The translations under genes were made by a program, and so were the position numbers. Of a stretch of 64,000 bases of DNA, positions 62,648 through 64,000 are shown piece after piece. The notes under the pieces are model-generated. The model searched no databases, was not told where the DNA came from, and worked only from the letters and a program-made list of their open reading frames with translations. Each line of letters begins with the position of its first letter. Position 1 is the stretch's first letter. This DNA is from Mesorhizobium xinjiangense (GTDB taxonomy: Bacteria; Pseudomonadota; Alphaproteobacteria; Rhizobiales; Rhizobiaceae), in assembly GCF_009749525.1 (NCBI RefSeq), contig NZ_WOAC01000004.1:223502-287501 (forward strand). Direction: 5' to 3'.

Positions 62648-64000
62648 ATGAATGGTGGTCATGCCCGCGGCCTCGATAGTGAGGCAAAGGAAATGGGTGA
62701 CCGTAGAAATCACATCAAGCCTTGGGATCCGAAGAAGCAGGACCAAGAGCAAGATCAGGACCAGGATCAGGGACAAGGTCAGGGACAAGGACAAGGTCAG
62801 GGCCAGGCCCAGTTGGGTCTGCAGGCTCAGGGCCAAGGCCAGGCCCAGCACCAGTCCAGTGAGAACGAGAACTGGAACGGCAATGCGAATGGCAATGGCA
62901 ACGGCAATCTGAACCTCAACGGCAACGCCAACCTCAATGCCAATCTCAACGCCAGCTACAACAAGAACGTCAACGTCAACGAGAGCAAGACCGACGTCGA
63001 CGTGAAGGTCGATATCGGGCTCGAAGGTCTCGATCCTTCCGATGACGACTACGCCGATATCGACATTTATGGCGGCGCGCGGGTGGACAAGTTGCTCGTC
63101 AACCGCGACGGCGAGATCAACTACAATCCGGGCGACGACGTCACGTTCGACGATTTCCTCAATGGGTCTTTGAACGGTGGCGGCAACGACAACGCGTTCG
63201 TCTATGCCCAAACCAACCATCTGCAGGACAATGACCGTCTCGATAAGGCCGAAGTCTCGAACGACGGCTATTTCGATCAGGACGGCAGCGCCTATGGCGG
63301 CGATGCCCACTCTGACGAAGGCATCGATGCCGGCGGCGGCGGCGGCGGCCATGGCGACGCCGACGGCGGCGAAGGCGGCGAAGGCTATGCCAAGGGCGGC
63401 TGGGGCTTCGGCGGCGACGCCCTCGGAATCGCCAAGGGCGGCGAGACGAAAGGTGGCGATGGCGCTTATGGCGGCAACGGCACAGGCACCGGGCACGGCC
63501 TTGGTGCTGGTCTGGGCGTCGGCCTGGGCGCCGGCAAGGGTGGCGACGGCGGCGATGCCGACGGCGGCGATCAGGAAGGCGATGGCGGCGACGCCCTCGG
63601 AGCCGGCCTGGCAGGCGCCAAGGGCGGCGACGGCGACGCCGACGCTGATGGCGGCGACGGAACCGGCCTGGGTGTCGGTGTCGGCGTGAGCGGCGATGCC
63701 GACTCAACCGGCGGCGCAGGCGGCTATGGCGGCGCAGGTGGCCAGGGTGGCGCAGGCGGTGCCGGCGGAACCGGTGGCACCGGTGGTGCTGGCGGTCAGG
63801 CCGGCAACGGCGGCAATGGCGGCGACGGTTCACCTACCGGCCTCGGTCTCGGTGAAGGCGGCCCAGGTGGCTCCGGTGGCAACAGCGGCGCGGCTGGCGC
63901 AGGCGGTAACGGCGGTGCCGGTGGAACCGGCGGCGGCGGCGGCGGCGGCGGCGAAGGCGGCAGCGGCGGCATGGCCGATGGCGACACCGGCGACGCCGGC
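62648..64000 (+). CDS. Gln/Asn/Gly-rich low-complexity protein, incomplete at window end
   Basis: Open frame with no stop for 451 codons to the window edge. The ATG at 62648 has only a weak AAGAAG upstream; ATG 62693 is an alternative. Layout: polar start; Gln-Asp then Gln-Gly repeats (about 31-68); Asn-rich alternating repeats (72-110); a non-repetitive acidic segment (about 112-215) with VDVKVDIGLEGLDPSDDDYA and NYNPGDDVTFDDFLNG; then an Asp/Gly/Ala-rich region to the end. No Cys, no classical signal peptide. It resembles secreted or surface matrix proteins in composition; type I export would fit but is inference. Confidence 0.75.
   Translation, partial: MNGGHARGLDSEAKEMGDRRNHIKPWDPKKQDQEQDQDQDQGQGQGQGQGQGQAQLGLQAQGQGQAQHQSSENENWNGNANGNGNGNLNLNGNANLNANLNASYNKNVNVNESKTDVDVKVDIGLEGLDPSDDDYADIDIYGGARVDKLLVNRDGEINYNPGDDVTFDDFLNGSLNGGGNDNAFVYAQTNHLQDNDRLDKAEVSNDGYFDQDGSAYGGDAHSDEGIDAGGGGGGHGDADGGEGGEGYAKGGWGFGGDALGIAKGGETKGGDGAYGGNGTGTGHGLGAGLGVGLGAGKGGDGGDADGGDQEGDGGDALGAGLAGAKGGDGDADADGGDGTGLGVGVGVSGDADSTGGAGGYGGAGGQGGAGGAGGTGGTGGAGGQAGNGGNGGDGSPTGLGLGEGGPGGSGGNSGAAGAGGNGGAGGTGGGGGGGGEGGSGGMADGDTGDAG

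Noticed and set aside
62585..63496. Long minus-strand open frame of about 300 codons rich in Ala, Val, Ile and Leu opposite the Gln/Asn/Gly-rich gene
   Set aside because: It is the complement of the repeat-rich plus-strand frame; its hydrophobic composition is produced by complementing Asp/Asn/Gly codons, and it has no ribosome site or family motif.

Overview
The window is about 64 kb of GC-rich, densely coding DNA from an alphaproteobacterium, most likely Hyphomicrobiales (Rhizobiales), close to Phyllobacteriaceae such as Mesorhizobium or Nitratireductor. That placement rests on gene sets and neighbourhoods remembered from that group (cobT/DUF1289/TIGR02281 protease; iron-sulfur scaffold/folE/hisI/patatin; PleC/DivJ-type kinase; class I phaC). 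It is not a computed placement. No prophage, CRISPR array or intact insertion sequence was seen. Mobile DNA is limited to one small TA-flanked inverted-repeat element and a family of double-hairpin intergenic repeats.

1-8 kb: an L,D-transpeptidase broken by a one-base deletion, a rhodanese, a hydrolase/MarR divergent pair with twin operators, a chloroperoxidase-like hydrolase, an AraC regulator divergent from a fosmidomycin-resistance-type exporter, a PPOX protein, DUF971 and moaA. 8-16 kb: EamA and Bcr/CflA exporters, mobB, a polar amino-acid ABC importer without a local ATPase, a 3-hydroxyisobutyrate-dehydrogenase-like enzyme, an AlkD-like repair protein and an Lrp regulator. 16-23 kb: uracil-DNA-glycosylase family protein, GST, nuclease, histidine kinase, a CobT-like protein with altered catalytic motifs, DUF1289, an aspartic protease and dusA.

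22.8-30.2 kb is a siderophore locus: four translationally coupled ABC genes, a divergent TonB-dependent receptor and an AraC regulator, with iron-type operator candidates between them. It is followed by a frameshifted chrA and a Tat-exported PhoX phosphatase. 34-39 kb is the prkA-yeaH-spoVR stress trio. 39-53.5 kb is mainly housekeeping: DUF992, thrS, YegP-like, yidD, iron-sulfur scaffold, folE, hisI, patatin, recJ, glpX, hom, an alanine-type aminotransferase, a lipoprotein and phaC.

From 54 kb the window becomes accessory: an M15-type lipoprotein, tRNA-Glu, a DUF6065 gene bracketed by repeats, an autotransporter with a Pro-rich tandem repeat, and a small TTG-started lipoprotein. At the right edge, an operon of a LuxR-type regulator with a degenerate receiver and a protein carrying a HEPN-like R-x4-H motif is divergent from a very low-complexity Gln/Asn/Gly-rich protein that runs off the window. 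This last unit is the best candidate for an undescribed system.
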